64,000 nucleotides of DNA from Pseudomonas sp. 31-12. Its GTDB lineage: Bacteria; Pseudomonadota; Gammaproteobacteria; Pseudomonadales; Pseudomonadaceae. This document shows positions 7,815 to 16,569 of this stretch, piece by piece. Location of the stretch: assembly GCF_003151075.1 (NCBI RefSeq), contig NZ_CP029482.1:2666001-2730000 (forward strand). Direction: 5' to 3'. Both the position numbers and the translations under genes were made by a program. Numbering within the stretch: position 1 is the stretch's first letter; the number at the start of each line of letters is the position of its first letter. A model generated the notes under the pieces. The model was not told the DNA's origin. It ran no database searches and was given only the letters and a program-made list of their open reading frames with translations.

Positions 7815-9132
7815 TTGGATGCTCCTCTGGATAGCGATAGGGCATGCGGTGCTCGCCCAGGGCCAGTGACGCTGCAAGCGTGATGGTGCCGACCCGCCCG
7901 ACATACATCAGCAGAGTCAGCATCAATTGGCTCGACTCAGGAAGATTGCCAGTGATTCCGGTGGAAAGGCCGACTGTGCCAAACGCAGAGATGACTTCGA
8001 ATATGACCTGGTCGGTGGGGAAATCAGTCTCGCGCAAGATAACCAGCGTCCCCAACACAATCATGGCACTGGCAAGCACGAGCACCGTGATGGCTTGGCG
8101 TTGTGCTGAGGCGCCGACTCTCCGGCCAAATGCCTCACTGTCACTGTGGCCTCGAATTTCAGCAATAATCAGTATGGCGAGGATGGCGGCGGTACCGACT
8201 TTGACACCACCAGCGGTTCCCGCACTACCGCCCCCCACAAACATCAGTAAGTAGTGCATTGCCCAACTTTCTTGGGTCAGCGCGCCGACATCAACAGAGT
8301 TAAACCCGGCTGTACGTGCAGAAACAGAAGCAAATGCCGCCGAGAGAACTTTATCGGCAAACGGCATGGGGCCGAGTGTTGCCGAGTTGGACCACTCAAA
8401 CACCAGCAAAGTAAAAAAACCGCCCAGCAGCAGTATTGTCGTACCAATCAAAGTGAGCTTGGTATGCAGAGACCAATGGCGGGGATCGTTAAATCTGCTA
8501 CGCAAGTCATGCAGGACGGGAAAGCCGATGCCACCGATAACAATCGCGGTCATGACCGGTAGCAAGATAGATGCGTCGGTGGCATAGCGCATCAGGCTGT
8601 CCGGATGGATGGAGAAGCCCGCATTATTGAATGCCGATACGGCATGAAACAGACCGCTCCACGCTGCTTCAGCCCATGACAGGTCATAGGCCAGATGTAA
8701 TCGGAGGGTGAGCGACAGGGCAATAATGAGCTCCAGGGCAAACGTCACCACAAGCACGAGTTTGGCCACACTGGCAATGTCGCCCATCCCCAATGAGCGT
8801 GACTCGAACTGGGCGACCATTTTGGTGCGTAGACGAAAGGAGCTATTGACCATCAAGCCCAGCAAGGTCGCCACAGTCATCATGCCGAAGCCGCCTAGCT
8901 GGAACAGCAGCAGAATCACCGACTGACCGAAGGTTGACCAGTAAGTGCCGGTGTCCACTACTACCAGACCGGTAACGCATACGGCCGATACCGCTGTAAA
9001 GAATGCAGTCACCCAGGGCGCAGCAGTACCTCCGGCGTGGGATATCGGGAGCATCAGAAGGGCGCTGCCGACGAGTATTGCGGCCAGAAAAACCAGAGCG
9101 ACAGCCCTGGCTGGATGAAGCAATGATTTCAT
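7804..9132 (-). CDS. ktrB: KtrB/TrkH-family potassium uptake membrane subunit
   Basis: A 442-residue inner-membrane K+ transporter of the TrkH/KtrB family with four M1-P-M2 repeats. P-loop glycines are recognisable in VTGLVVVDTGT, SAFNNAGFS, SARTAGFNSVD and GTVGLSTGITG. The length is closer to KtrB (about 440) than to the usual TrkH (about 485). Together with the single-RCK partner it forms a KtrAB-like system for K+ uptake in osmotic adaptation. It is the first gene of a two-gene operon; the upstream 9133-10246 stretch contains no gene. Confidence 0.9.
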   Translation of the reverse strand: MKSLLHPARAVALVFLAAILVGSALLMLPISHAGGTAAPWVTAFFTAVSAVCVTGLVVVDTGTYWSTFGQSVILLLFQLGGFGMMTVATLLGLMVNSSFRLRTKMVAQFESRSLGMGDIASVAKLVLVVTFALELIIALSLTLRLHLAYDLSWAEAAWSGLFHAVSAFNNAGFSIHPDSLMRYATDASILLPVMTAIVIGGIGFPVLHDLRSRFNDPRHWSLHTKLTLIGTTILLLGGFFTLLVFEWSNSATLGPMPFADKVLSAAFASVSARTAGFNSVDVGALTQESWAMHYLLMFVGGGSAGTAGGVKVGTAAILAILIIAEIRGHSDSEAFGRRVGASAQRQAITVLVLASAMIVLGTLVILRETDFPTDQVIFEVISAFGTVGLSTGITGNLPESSQLMLTLLMYVGRVGTITLAASLALGEHRMPYRYPEEHPIVG

Positions 9133-10039
9133 TTAACGGTCGCCAGCAAGGTCGGGAGGCACGGGCGAGAGCGTATGCGCATCAAGGGCCTCTCAAAATA
9201 GGTACAACGGTAGCTCACAGGCACGGTACATTCAGCCGTGTTCCAGAGCATAACCCTGATGCTGGGCGCGAACCCGGGAGCAAGAGGCTCTTTTCTGCGA
9301 GAGCCAATTCAGGTGCCGGATGCTACCCCAGATTCAATACCTACATGTATTGCACGGCTGAATGTGGGGCGAAAATTTACTATTTTTTTACGCGCCGTCG
9401 GTCCCTTTGTATCAGAGCTTTATGTCAATCACTCAAAAAAGGTGCTAGCCATGTGGAAAGCCCGGGGCCGGAAACGCGGATGACAACAAGCTCATAAATA
9501 TTTGATTTATCTAGGTTTTACGGTTTTTTTTGGACTTCCCTGGAAGACAAAATGGTGGGCGGGGTAATCTGAACCTACTTTTATCATATTGATTTTTATA
9601 GTTGGAATACCAACTGGAATACCTTGCGAAATTACACTCCACTTGACCGCCCGCTTGAACTCAATCTGACAACCAATAGCATCAAAGCTGACCAGCTTGC
9701 TTTGTATCCATTATCAGCAGTGAATTGCGCATAGCTGCCGGTGGCGACAGGCTGGAATTGGCCGATAGCTGACTGATTCAAGAGAGCACGTTGCTTTCAC
9801 ACTTGCGACGGTCATCTTGTAAATTCGGCAGTGGCTTCCTGAGTTTTTTCGAAGCTTCCACCGCCTGTAGGAAGTGCGTATCAGCTTTTTCAACAACTCT
9901 AGAGGGTGCGTGTTTAAACGCCCTCAAGGTTACGTCCTGAAAGCTACAAAACCTTGCGCCGTTGCCTACGGCTGCACCAGAATCCGCCGGCTTGTGCGCT
10001 TTTGGGACGCTCGGTAACTTGATTCGTGTCACTGCCCTT
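9133..10039. other. About 900 bp without a supportable gene
   Basis: AT-rich runs (for example 9370-9395 and 9495-9530), a short direct repeat (TGGAATACC twice near 9603-9624), and a decayed copy of the GGCCGATAGCTG palindromic repeat near 9738-9770. Open frames here (9238-9483 forward; 9714-10032 reverse) have no recognisable domains and no convincing ribosome-binding site. The content looks like the debris of former insertions. Confidence 0.5.
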
Positions 10040-10246
10040 CAGTGATCGGGTTTAGCAGCCCGTCGTGACGAAGCGCATCTGCATCCAGACAGTCAGGTCA
10101 TTTCATGCCTGCACTTTATGGTAGCTGTGCGCAGGGCGCCCTCGGGCGCGCCGGAGTTCGTCTCTGCCGGTCTGCTAACCTGCACACAGCTGCCACCTTA
10201 CGTTTAGCAGCGTTCGGTGATGGCTCCATATGTTGGAGACAGAAAT
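10040..10246 (+). promoter_or_regulatory. Structured leader upstream of the DUF6124 gene
   Basis: This leader carries several inverted repeats: CGGGTTTAGCAGCCCG (10048-10063), and a GC-rich hairpin CAGGGCGCCCTCGGGCGCGCC around 10133-10153. TTTAGCAGC recurs near 10203. This dense secondary structure directly before a small gene suggests an RNA element acting on translation or transcript stability. I recall similar leaders before DUF3077/DUF6124 genes in other pseudomonads; that recollection is not verified here. Confidence 0.45.
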
Positions 10247-10606
10247 ATGTTTAAGGCCACACCGAATCCACCAGACACCGATCCAGTTTCCCCCTACGAA
10301 CCCGATTCAAAAAAACTCAACGAAGCCGCCGAACGCGCCCTCGACTTCCACTTCCCATCAAACGCCGATATCAAAGCCGCCCCGCGTACCTCCAGCAAGC
10401 TGTTTTCCGTGGACCCAGAAGCCACTGCCGAAACCCTGGCAGTTTTCTTGGTCGAGACGCTGGCGTCGGTCGATGTGATGGTTCATCAGTTGGTGGATCA
10501 TTTGGAGGGGGGGTCGCGTTATGCCTTGCTGGGCATTTCAAACAGCATCATGGTGGCGGAAATTACGGCGAACCGGGTGTTGGATAGGGTTGAGCCGTCT
10601 AAGTAG
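10247..10606 (+). CDS. DUF6124 family protein
   Basis: A 119-residue cytosolic protein of the small, Pseudomonas-restricted DUF6124 (DUF3077-like) group. The N-terminal signature MFKATPNPPDTDPVSPYE is followed by SKKLNEAAERALDFHF, a low-complexity linker, and a C-terminal helical part (TLAVFLVETLASVDVMVHQL) ending in AEITANRVLDRVEP. The start at 10247 is used rather than 10217 because GGAGACAG precedes it and the protein then begins with the family's N-terminus. The function of the family is unknown. It is a single gene with a long structured leader and is followed by a REP pair. Confidence 0.85.
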   Translation: MFKATPNPPDTDPVSPYEPDSKKLNEAAERALDFHFPSNADIKAAPRTSSKLFSVDPEATAETLAVFLVETLASVDVMVHQLVDHLEGGSRYALLGISNSIMVAEITANRVLDRVEPSK

Positions 10607-10613
10607 TCGCTGA

Positions 10614-10710
10614 CCTGTGGCGAGGGGGATTGCTTCGACTGGATAGCGGGGCGGGCCTAACAGATGGGCCTGCTGCGCAGGCCAGCGGGAGCAAGCTCCC
10701 TCGCCACAGG
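10614..10710. repeat. REP pair (TGTGGCGAGGGGGATTGC type)
   Basis: Inverted REP arms CCTGTGGCGAGGGGGATTGC (10614-10633) and GGGAGCAAGCTCCCTCGCCA (10687-10706) enclose a GC-rich spacer. This is the common P. fluorescens REPIN arrangement. It lies between convergent genes. Confidence 0.8.
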
Positions 10711-10740
10711 TTGTTTGTTGTTTGTGCTATTTGTGTTCGT

Positions 10741-10772
10741 AAAAAACGGGACGCTTGGCGTCCCGTTTTTTG
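10741..10772. terminator. Bidirectional rho-independent terminator
   Basis: The hairpin ACGGGACGC-TTG-GCGTCCCGT is flanked by A6 and T6 runs, so it can end transcription from both sides (DUF6124 forward, AEC gene reverse). The same hairpin occurs at 29471-29498. Confidence 0.85.
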
Positions 10773-10773
10773 G

Positions 10774-10841
10774 TGGTGGTATCAGCCTCCAGCGCGTTTA
10801 TTCAACGCCTCTACCGCAGCAGCGCCTGCGCGAGCCAGCAG
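10774..10841 (-). pseudogene. 3' remnant of an APC-permease gene
   Basis: Read on the minus strand directly after the AEC stop codon, this stretch encodes GAAAVEALNKRAGG and a stop at 10782. It closely matches the C-terminus EIAAAEEALNKRAGG of the amino-acid permease at 29511-31076. Similarity continues through the adjoining terminator (10741-10824 against 29468-29553, with few mismatches). I infer that a permease paralogue once ended here and was replaced or deleted down to its last codons. Confidence 0.6.
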
Positions 10842-11783
10842 TCAAGTAGCGGCAAGCCCTCCATCAATCAGGTAGATCGCGAAGGAAAACGTCACGATCG
10901 ACAGCACGGTGCTGACCAGAATGGAGGTCGCTGCTTCGCTTTGATAGGCGCCGGTCTGGTTCGCAAACATCGCCGGGATCGTCGCCGATGGAAGGGCGCA
11001 AAGCAGGATCATCTGTTGTGCGTACAGGCCATGAGTGCCGAGCAGTACCGTGGCGCCGAACATTAACACCGGGTGAATGAGCAGCTTGAGCCCAAGGTTG
11101 CCCCAGACTTCACCGGACATTTTCAGTTTCTCCGACGACATGATCAGTCCCAGGCACAGCAGGGATACACCCGGCGTGGCCTTGCCGAGAAGGGTGAAAG
11201 ACTCCGCCGCAAGCGCAGGCAACTCGACCTGCAGCACGGAAAGCAGAATCCCCAAGGCCGGCGCCCACATCAGCGGACGACGTACCGCCCCTGAAAGGCT
11301 CGACAAAAACGCCTGGCCGCCACTGGCCTTTCCATCGGCGATGGTGAGCAACATGGTCGTCAGTGGGATCATCACCAGGCTCGCGACCAGGTTCAGCACC
11401 AGCACCGAATAGATGCTGCCCGCGCCGTACATTGCACCCAGGATCGGGATGCCCATGAAGGCGGCGTCGGGATAACCGTTCACGAAGCCCTTGAGCGTTG
11501 CCACCTTGAGATCGCGAGTGCTGAACCAGCCGATTGCCAGCGCTATCGTGTACATGCCCATGATGCCGATGAACGTCGCCACGATGAACTTGAAGTCGAA
11601 GAGCTGTTCACGGGGCGTGCTCGCCATCCCGACAAAAAGCAACGCCGGGAATATCCAGCCCAGCACCAGCCGGCTGATCAGCAGGCTGTCCGAATGGGTC
11701 AGCCGTCCGCGCTTGCCGGCGATGTAGCCCAGCGCGATCACAAAGGCGACGGGCAAGATGGGTCCTACGATCCTGTCTAACAT
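10842..11783 (-). CDS. AEC-family (auxin efflux carrier-like) transporter
   Basis: A 313-residue inner-membrane protein with about ten hydrophobic segments in two five-helix halves. It starts MLDRIVGPILPVAFVIALGYIAG, typical of the AEC family (malonate/malate exporters and other organic-anion carriers in bacteria). The start at 11783 is preferred because it begins at the family N-terminus with GAGG upstream; a frame extension to 11825 would add a polar tail. It follows the enolase-superfamily gene on the same strand (gap about 104 nt), so it probably carries the substrate or product of that enzyme. Stop-codon readthrough would enter the permease remnant in the same frame. Confidence 0.85.
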   Translation of the reverse strand: MLDRIVGPILPVAFVIALGYIAGKRGRLTHSDSLLISRLVLGWIFPALLFVGMASTPREQLFDFKFIVATFIGIMGMYTIALAIGWFSTRDLKVATLKGFVNGYPDAAFMGIPILGAMYGAGSIYSVLVLNLVASLVMIPLTTMLLTIADGKASGGQAFLSSLSGAVRRPLMWAPALGILLSVLQVELPALAAESFTLLGKATPGVSLLCLGLIMSSEKLKMSGEVWGNLGLKLLIHPVLMFGATVLLGTHGLYAQQMILLCALPSATIPAMFANQTGAYQSEAATSILVSTVLSIVTFSFAIYLIDGGLAAT

Positions 11784-11887
11784 GTCATCAATCCTCGTAT
11801 TTATTTTTATCAAGAATGTCGTCATGGCTGATCGAGGCCGACACGTCGGCGTCGATCAACGCTGCAATGAACCAGCGGCTTATGGGG

Positions 11888-12994
11888 TCAAGGTTTGAAG
11901 CGGTAGTCCCGGATGACGTCCTGGTCCGGCTCGATGCCGAGCCCCGGCCCTTGAGGTACGTCGATGCGTCCGTCACGCGGAATGATGGCGTCGCCATAGA
12001 GTTGCGCTTCGAGATCGAAGTAACGCCATTCGACCAGTGACTTGGCGCCGCCCAGGGCCGCACTTCCATGCACCGCCGCCAGCAGGCCGGGGCCGTCATA
12101 AAAGGCGTGGACCATCACGGTGACGCCATGGGCGTTGGCCAGTGCATAGACTTTTTGCAGTTCGGTGATGCCGCCCATTTTGGCGGGGCTCGGCTGCACG
12201 AAATCCACCGCGCCGGCCTCAAGCAGGTGCTGGAAGTCCATGAGCGTCGAGGCATTCTCGCCAGCCGCAACCGGGATGCCGCCGTGCGCGCGCACCCTTG
12301 CCAGCCCCGAGTAGTCTTCCGGCGGCCACACCGGTTCTTCGATCCAGCGCAGGTTCAACGGGCGAAGTTTTTCGGTCATGTCCAGCGCTTCGCGCACCGT
12401 CCACGGAGCGTTGACGTCGAGGGTGATTTCCACGCCGGGACCGGCGGCTTCGCACGCAGCGCGGATGACGTCGATATCCACTTCGTGCAGCTTGAGGTGA
12501 CGGAAACCGCTGTTGACTGCGCGCTGCACATTGACGCGGATGAGTTCGGGATCGGCATACCGGATCAGGCTTGCATACGCCGCAAGAGACGTGGCCTCAC
12601 TGCCGCCCAGCAACTGGTAGATCGGTTTTTCGGCGGTTTTGCCCGCGATGTCCCACAGCGCGATGTCAATCGCCGAGAGGCCATAGATGAACGCGCCGCT
12701 GCGACCGAAAACATGAAACTTCTTCTGCAGATCGCCCTGTAATTTCTCCCGTCGAGTGACATCGCTGCCAATCAGTTCAGGCGCAAGGATGGTGTCGATC
12801 ACCACTTTTACCGCAGGGATCGCGGTGAAGCCGAAGGTTTCGCCCCAGCCAACGATGCCGTCATCGGTAGTGATCTTGACCACGAGAGAGTCGACCATTT
12901 GCAGGTCTTTCGGCCCCCAGACCCCGCCGGCCGACGGGCCACCCGTGGTGAAGGGAATACGAAGCGGAATGGTTTCAATGCTGGCAATTTTCAT
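11888..12994 (-). CDS. mandelate racemase/muconate lactonizing enzyme family protein
   Basis: A 368-residue enolase-superfamily enzyme with an N-terminal capping domain (to about residue 120) and a barrel domain. Metal ligands are visible as Asp in EITLDVNAPW, Glu in LRWIEEPVWPPED and Glu in VAAGENAS. Candidate catalytic bases are the Lys in RHLKLHEVD and the His in TVMVHAFYDGPG. Such enzymes abstract a proton alpha to a carboxylate, for example in acid-sugar dehydration, cycloisomerisation or racemisation. The exact subgroup is not identifiable here. It is probably in an operon with the AEC transporter and is regulated by the divergent FadR-type protein. Confidence 0.88.
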   Translation of the reverse strand: MKIASIETIPLRIPFTTGGPSAGGVWGPKDLQMVDSLVVKITTDDGIVGWGETFGFTAIPAVKVVIDTILAPELIGSDVTRREKLQGDLQKKFHVFGRSGAFIYGLSAIDIALWDIAGKTAEKPIYQLLGGSEATSLAAYASLIRYADPELIRVNVQRAVNSGFRHLKLHEVDIDVIRAACEAAGPGVEITLDVNAPWTVREALDMTEKLRPLNLRWIEEPVWPPEDYSGLARVRAHGGIPVAAGENASTLMDFQHLLEAGAVDFVQPSPAKMGGITELQKVYALANAHGVTVMVHAFYDGPGLLAAVHGSAALGGAKSLVEWRYFDLEAQLYGDAIIPRDGRIDVPQGPGLGIEPDQDVIRDYRFKP

Positions 12995-13210
12995 AGGATT
13001 GCGCCTCAGGCGGGTTGCGAAGCTGGCACGGCGATTTTTTTATTCGTCCGTGCCAGGTTGAGGGCAACGTACATCACATCCTGTTGTCCTTCAACAGAAC
13101 AGCTGCGCCATTTCGGCAGATTTTGAACTGCTCTTTCTATAAGTAATTGTTTTAATTGAATAATGTGTTTTGTGCGTTCAGCGAATTTCAGTTTCAACTG
13201 TCAGGAACAA

Positions 13211-13235
13211 GTCTTCTGATGTAGATTAAGAAGAC
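13211..13235. promoter_or_regulatory. Candidate GntR operator
   Basis: Inverted repeat GTCTTCT-N11-AGAAGAC directly upstream of the GntR ribosome-binding site, inside the divergent intergenic region shared with the enolase-superfamily gene. Position and symmetry suit an autoregulatory site; binding is inferred. A second weaker hairpin (TGGCACGG / CCGTGCCA, 13024-13055) lies near the other gene. Confidence 0.45.
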
Positions 13236-13255
13236 AAGTGAGGGGAGAAAAAAGA

Positions 13256-13990
13256 ATGAGTGAAATGAATGTGCAACCCGTAACCCGCCGACCTCATCTG
13301 GCCGAGCACATCGCCCGCTCGCTGAGCGACGAGATTGCTTCCGGGCGGCTGCGGCCGGGAGACCGTTTGCCCACTGAACAGTTTCTCTCGCAGAACTTCG
13401 GCGTCAGCCGCAACGTGGTGCGCGAGGGCATCGCCACGCTGCGGGCGCAGGGGCTGATTCAGTCTCGCCAGGGCGTAGGTGTGTTCGTCTCCGCCACCTC
13501 CCAAGCGTCAGAGCCTTTGGCACCACAGGCGAGTGCGCCGATGCTGGACGGTGACAACACCATCCGAAACATGTTTGAAGTGCGGGCCGTCCTGGAAAGC
13601 CAGGCCGCCGCGCTCACCGCGTCGCACATGACTCCGGCCAAGCTGAAAGTCATTCAGGCCGCGGTCCTGCGCATGCAATACGAAGGCGAACCGACCCTGG
13701 AAACCGTCAACGCCGACCTCGATTTTCACAGGGCCGTTGCGGCAGCGTCGGGCAACGATTATCTCGAGACGATGATTCGCACAGTGCTCGAGCCAATGCG
13801 CGCACTGATCACCATGAACTTCGCGCGGCGAGGCCCGGTGTTCAGCAACATTCCGCATGCAGCGCGCGGGGAGCATGAAGAACTCGTGCAGGCGTTTATC
13901 GATCGAAATGCGACGGCGGCACGCCAGATCATGGGGGAACATATCGTCAACGCAGCCTCGCGATTCGGCTACGAAATCACATTTTTCTGA
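13256..13990 (+). CDS. GntR-family regulator, FadR/FCD subfamily
   Basis: A 244-residue transcription factor. The winged helix (residues about 15-80) has LAEHIARSLSDEIASGRLRPGDRLPTE phrasing and FGVSRNVVREGIATLRAQGL as the recognition region. An all-helical FCD ligand-binding domain follows (MFEVRAVLESQAAALTA, then DLDFHRAVAAASGN, with likely metal-binding Asp/His). The ATG at 13256 is chosen over a GTG at 13238 because AGGGGAGA lies just before it. It is divergent from the enolase/AEC operon and is most likely its repressor, released by an organic-acid effector. Confidence 0.9.
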   Translation: MSEMNVQPVTRRPHLAEHIARSLSDEIASGRLRPGDRLPTEQFLSQNFGVSRNVVREGIATLRAQGLIQSRQGVGVFVSATSQASEPLAPQASAPMLDGDNTIRNMFEVRAVLESQAAALTASHMTPAKLKVIQAAVLRMQYEGEPTLETVNADLDFHRAVAAASGNDYLETMIRTVLEPMRALITMNFARRGPVFSNIPHAARGEHEELVQAFIDRNATAARQIMGEHIVNAASRFGYEITFF

Positions 13991-14123
13991 TGGTTTGAGT
14001 CGAGCGGATCTTGTTTCGTTGTTCTACAACCTGGTCAGGTTGTTCCTTTGGCCTTCCGAGCATCTCGAACACGTCTGTTCCATCAGGAGAGAAGGCGAGG
14101 GAATAAGGATGACTTGTCTCTGG

Positions 14124-15056
14124 TCAGGCACTCGGCACTCCTGTACCAGACGCAAACATCGGCAAGCGTTGCAACATCCAGTTCAGCAGCTCTTGAGCAG
14201 GGGCGGCCAACGGTCGGCCGGACTTCACCAACAGTTTTGCTTCAACCCCAAGAAACAACGGATGGTCGATCGGCACCGCCGCCAGGCTGCCATTAGCGAT
14301 TTCCCGATAGGCCGCGAATTCACCGAGCAACGAAGCAAAACCGCCGTCCTCCACCATGCGCTTGAGCGCCGCGAGGGAGTTGCTGACGAGTACCGGGCGG
14401 ATCTCGATTTTCTCGGCATACTCGAGCATCTTGATCGCATGACCGATACCGAACGTCGTGGGCGTCAGGACCAGTTGGCAGGCGAGGATATCCTCGACGG
14501 TTGCCGCCGCGCCCCGCGATGCCAGCGGATGATCCGGGCGAACCAACAGCATCACTGGTTGCGAAAACGTCGCGCGGTAGTCGATGTGCGGATGCGGCGG
14601 CGGATTGTACGCAAGGCCGATGTGCGCACGGTTTTCGGCGACTTCGTTGAGGACATCGTCGACGGGCAGGATGTCCAGCCGCACATCAAGTTTGGGGTAC
14701 TGCTTGCAGAACGGCGCGAGCACGTTGTCGACCAACGCATCGACATAGCCCTCGCTGATGACGACGCGCACATGGCCTTGCTGCAGGCCCTTGATCGCTT
14801 GCAACTGATCTTCGAGTTTCTCTTGGTGCGATCGATAGCCGCGCCAGAACTCCAGTAGGTGCGCCGCAGCCTCGGTGGGCTGAACGCCCCGTGCCTGGCG
14901 CTCGAACAGTTTTGCGCCGATTTCCTCTTCCAGCAGCTTGATCTGGCGCGTGATCACTGAGGGCGACGTATTGATGTTGTCGGCCGCGCCACGAATCGAT
15001 CCGTGAGTCAGCACCTCATGAAAATACCGAAGCCGTTGTTGATTGATTTCGCGCAT
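14124..15056 (-). CDS. LysR-family transcriptional regulator
   Basis: A 310-residue LTTR with the N-terminal [39 protein letters not shown], a linker helix, and an effector-binding domain (residues about 92-300). It is divergent from the MFS permease and creatininase-family genes across a 138-bp gap holding a short palindrome at 15084-15100. It most likely controls their expression in response to the transported compound. Confidence 0.9.
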   Translation of the reverse strand: MREINQQRLRYFHEVLTHGSIRGAADNINTSPSVITRQIKLLEEEIGAKLFERQARGVQPTEAAAHLLEFWRGYRSHQEKLEDQLQAIKGLQQGHVRVVISEGYVDALVDNVLAPFCKQYPKLDVRLDILPVDDVLNEVAENRAHIGLAYNPPPHPHIDYRATFSQPVMLLVRPDHPLASRGAAATVEDILACQLVLTPTTFGIGHAIKMLEYAEKIEIRPVLVSNSLAALKRMVEDGGFASLLGEFAAYREIANGSLAAVPIDHPLFLGVEAKLLVKSGRPLAAPAQELLNWMLQRLPMFASGTGVPSA

Positions 15057-15083
15057 GCCAGGAACTCTCTCCAGAGATGTAGC

Positions 15084-15100
15084 GTTGCCTATAAAGCAAC
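15084..15100. promoter_or_regulatory. Candidate LysR operator
   Basis: GTTGC-CTATAAA-GCAAC is a 5-bp inverted repeat fitting T-N11-A, placed between the divergent LysR and MFS starts. The short arms make this weaker than the 3360-3379 site. Confidence 0.4.
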
Positions 15101-15194
15101 ACTACACGAACTTAGTTGCTCTTGCTGGTCCTGAGGTGCCGGTGCAACATTCTTTGGCACGAACGCGGACCAACAAGAATAACGGGAGATTCGC

Positions 15195-16507
15195 ATGTCA
15201 ATTCTTCAGGCGCAGGCACGAAGTGATGCCCTTTCAGCCCTTTACCGCAAACTCAACTGGCGGCTGCTGCCGCTGCTGTTCATCTGTTACGTATTTGCGT
15301 ATCTGGACCGGATCAACGTCGGCTTCGCCAAACTGCAGATGCAAAATGACCTTGGGCTTTCCGATGCGGCCTATGGCGCGGGCGCCGGTATTTTCTTTCT
15401 GGGGTATGTGTTGTTCGAGTTGCCGAGCAACCTGATGCTGCCGAAGGTCGGCGCACGGAAAACCTTCAGCCGTATTCTGGTGTGTTGGGGCATCACCTCG
15501 GCCTGCATGTTGTTCGTGCGCAACGTGCCGATGTTTTACGCCATGCGCTTTCTGCTGGGTGTGTTCGAAGCCGGTTTTGCACCGGCATGATTTATTACCT
15601 GTCCTGCTGGTACGGTCCCAAGCGTATGGCGCGGGCCATTGCGATCGTGTTTATCGCTGGCCCCATTGGCGGCATTGTGGGTGGCCCCCTGTCTGCGTGG
15701 TTGATCACCACGTTCGAAGGCGTTGGCGGTCTGGCCGGCTGGCAGTGGATGTTTTTGATTGAAGGCTTGCCGTGCGTTTTCCTCGGTGTGCTGACTTATT
15801 TCATCCTTTCCAATCGACCCGCTGAGGCGCGCTGGCTGAGCCATGAAGAGAAGGGCTTGCTGGCCAGTGAGCTGGGTGAATCGACCGGGCGCGTCTATTC
15901 GTTCCGTGCGGTGTTGCGCGACCCGAAAATCTACATTCTCGCCAGCGCCTATTTCTGCATCATCTTCTCGATCTACGCCATGAGTTTCTGGCTGCCGGCA
16001 ATCCTCAAGGCCCAGGGCGTCAACGACACCATGCAACTGGGCTGGTACGCCGCGATTCCCTATGTCGCCGCCGCTTGCGGCATGTACTGGATAGGGCGCC
16101 GATCCGACCGTGTCGGTGAAAGGCGCTATCACTGCGCAGTGCCTGCGGGGATCGGCGCGATCCTGCTGCTTCTGTACCCCTTTGCCGACGGCAACCTGAC
16201 GGCCGCGTTGGCACTGCTGACCCTGGCAACCGCCATGATGTTCATGGCCTACACCGTGTTGTGGGCGATGCCCTCCGAACACATCAAGGGCGAGGCGGCG
16301 GCAGGCGGTATTGCCTTGATCAATACCATCGGTCTTTCCGGCGGCTTCTGGGGGCCGGCCATAATCGGCTGGGCAAAAACCGCAACCGGCAGCGCGAATC
16401 TTGGCATCGTTATCGTGGGTGGCGTATTTCTGTGCGCAGCGTTGGTGATCCTGTCGACCAAGCCGAAAACGCGTGACGGCGCGGTGCCTGAATACAGTGC
16501 GGGTTGA
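15195..16507 (+). pseudogene. MFS anion:cation symporter (ACS-type), frameshifted
   Basis: The protein is split between two frames. Frame 1 (15195-15590) encodes the N-terminus through MRFLLGVFEAGFAPA and then a TGA. The next frame continues without loss as GMIYYLSCWYGPKRMARAIA to 16507. Inserting one base, most simply a G in CACCGGCATG at about 15585, restores GFAPGMIYYLS and a 437-residue protein. That is a normal length for the ACS family (tartrate, phthalate, galactonate and glucarate permeases), with YLDRINVGFAKLQM at the start. It is therefore either a recent pseudogene or a base-calling error. The creatininase-family gene follows 62 nt downstream, and a LysR regulator is divergent. Confidence 0.8.
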
Positions 16508-16569
16508 TCTGTCACCTCCCGCGTTCTATGTCATGTTCCGCAAGGAACCCTTTAAAAGAGAGAACTCAA

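Noticed and set aside
9238..9483. An 81-codon forward frame with basic C-terminus.
   Set aside because: No recognisable domain, composition not protein-like, no convincing ribosome-binding site.
9550..9625. A tRNA-like or attachment-site-like motif (TGGTGGGCGGGGTAATCTGA) with a repeated TGGAATACC.
   Set aside because: It lacks a full cloverleaf and paired arms, and no integrase is next to it. It could be junk from a former insertion, which I cannot establish.
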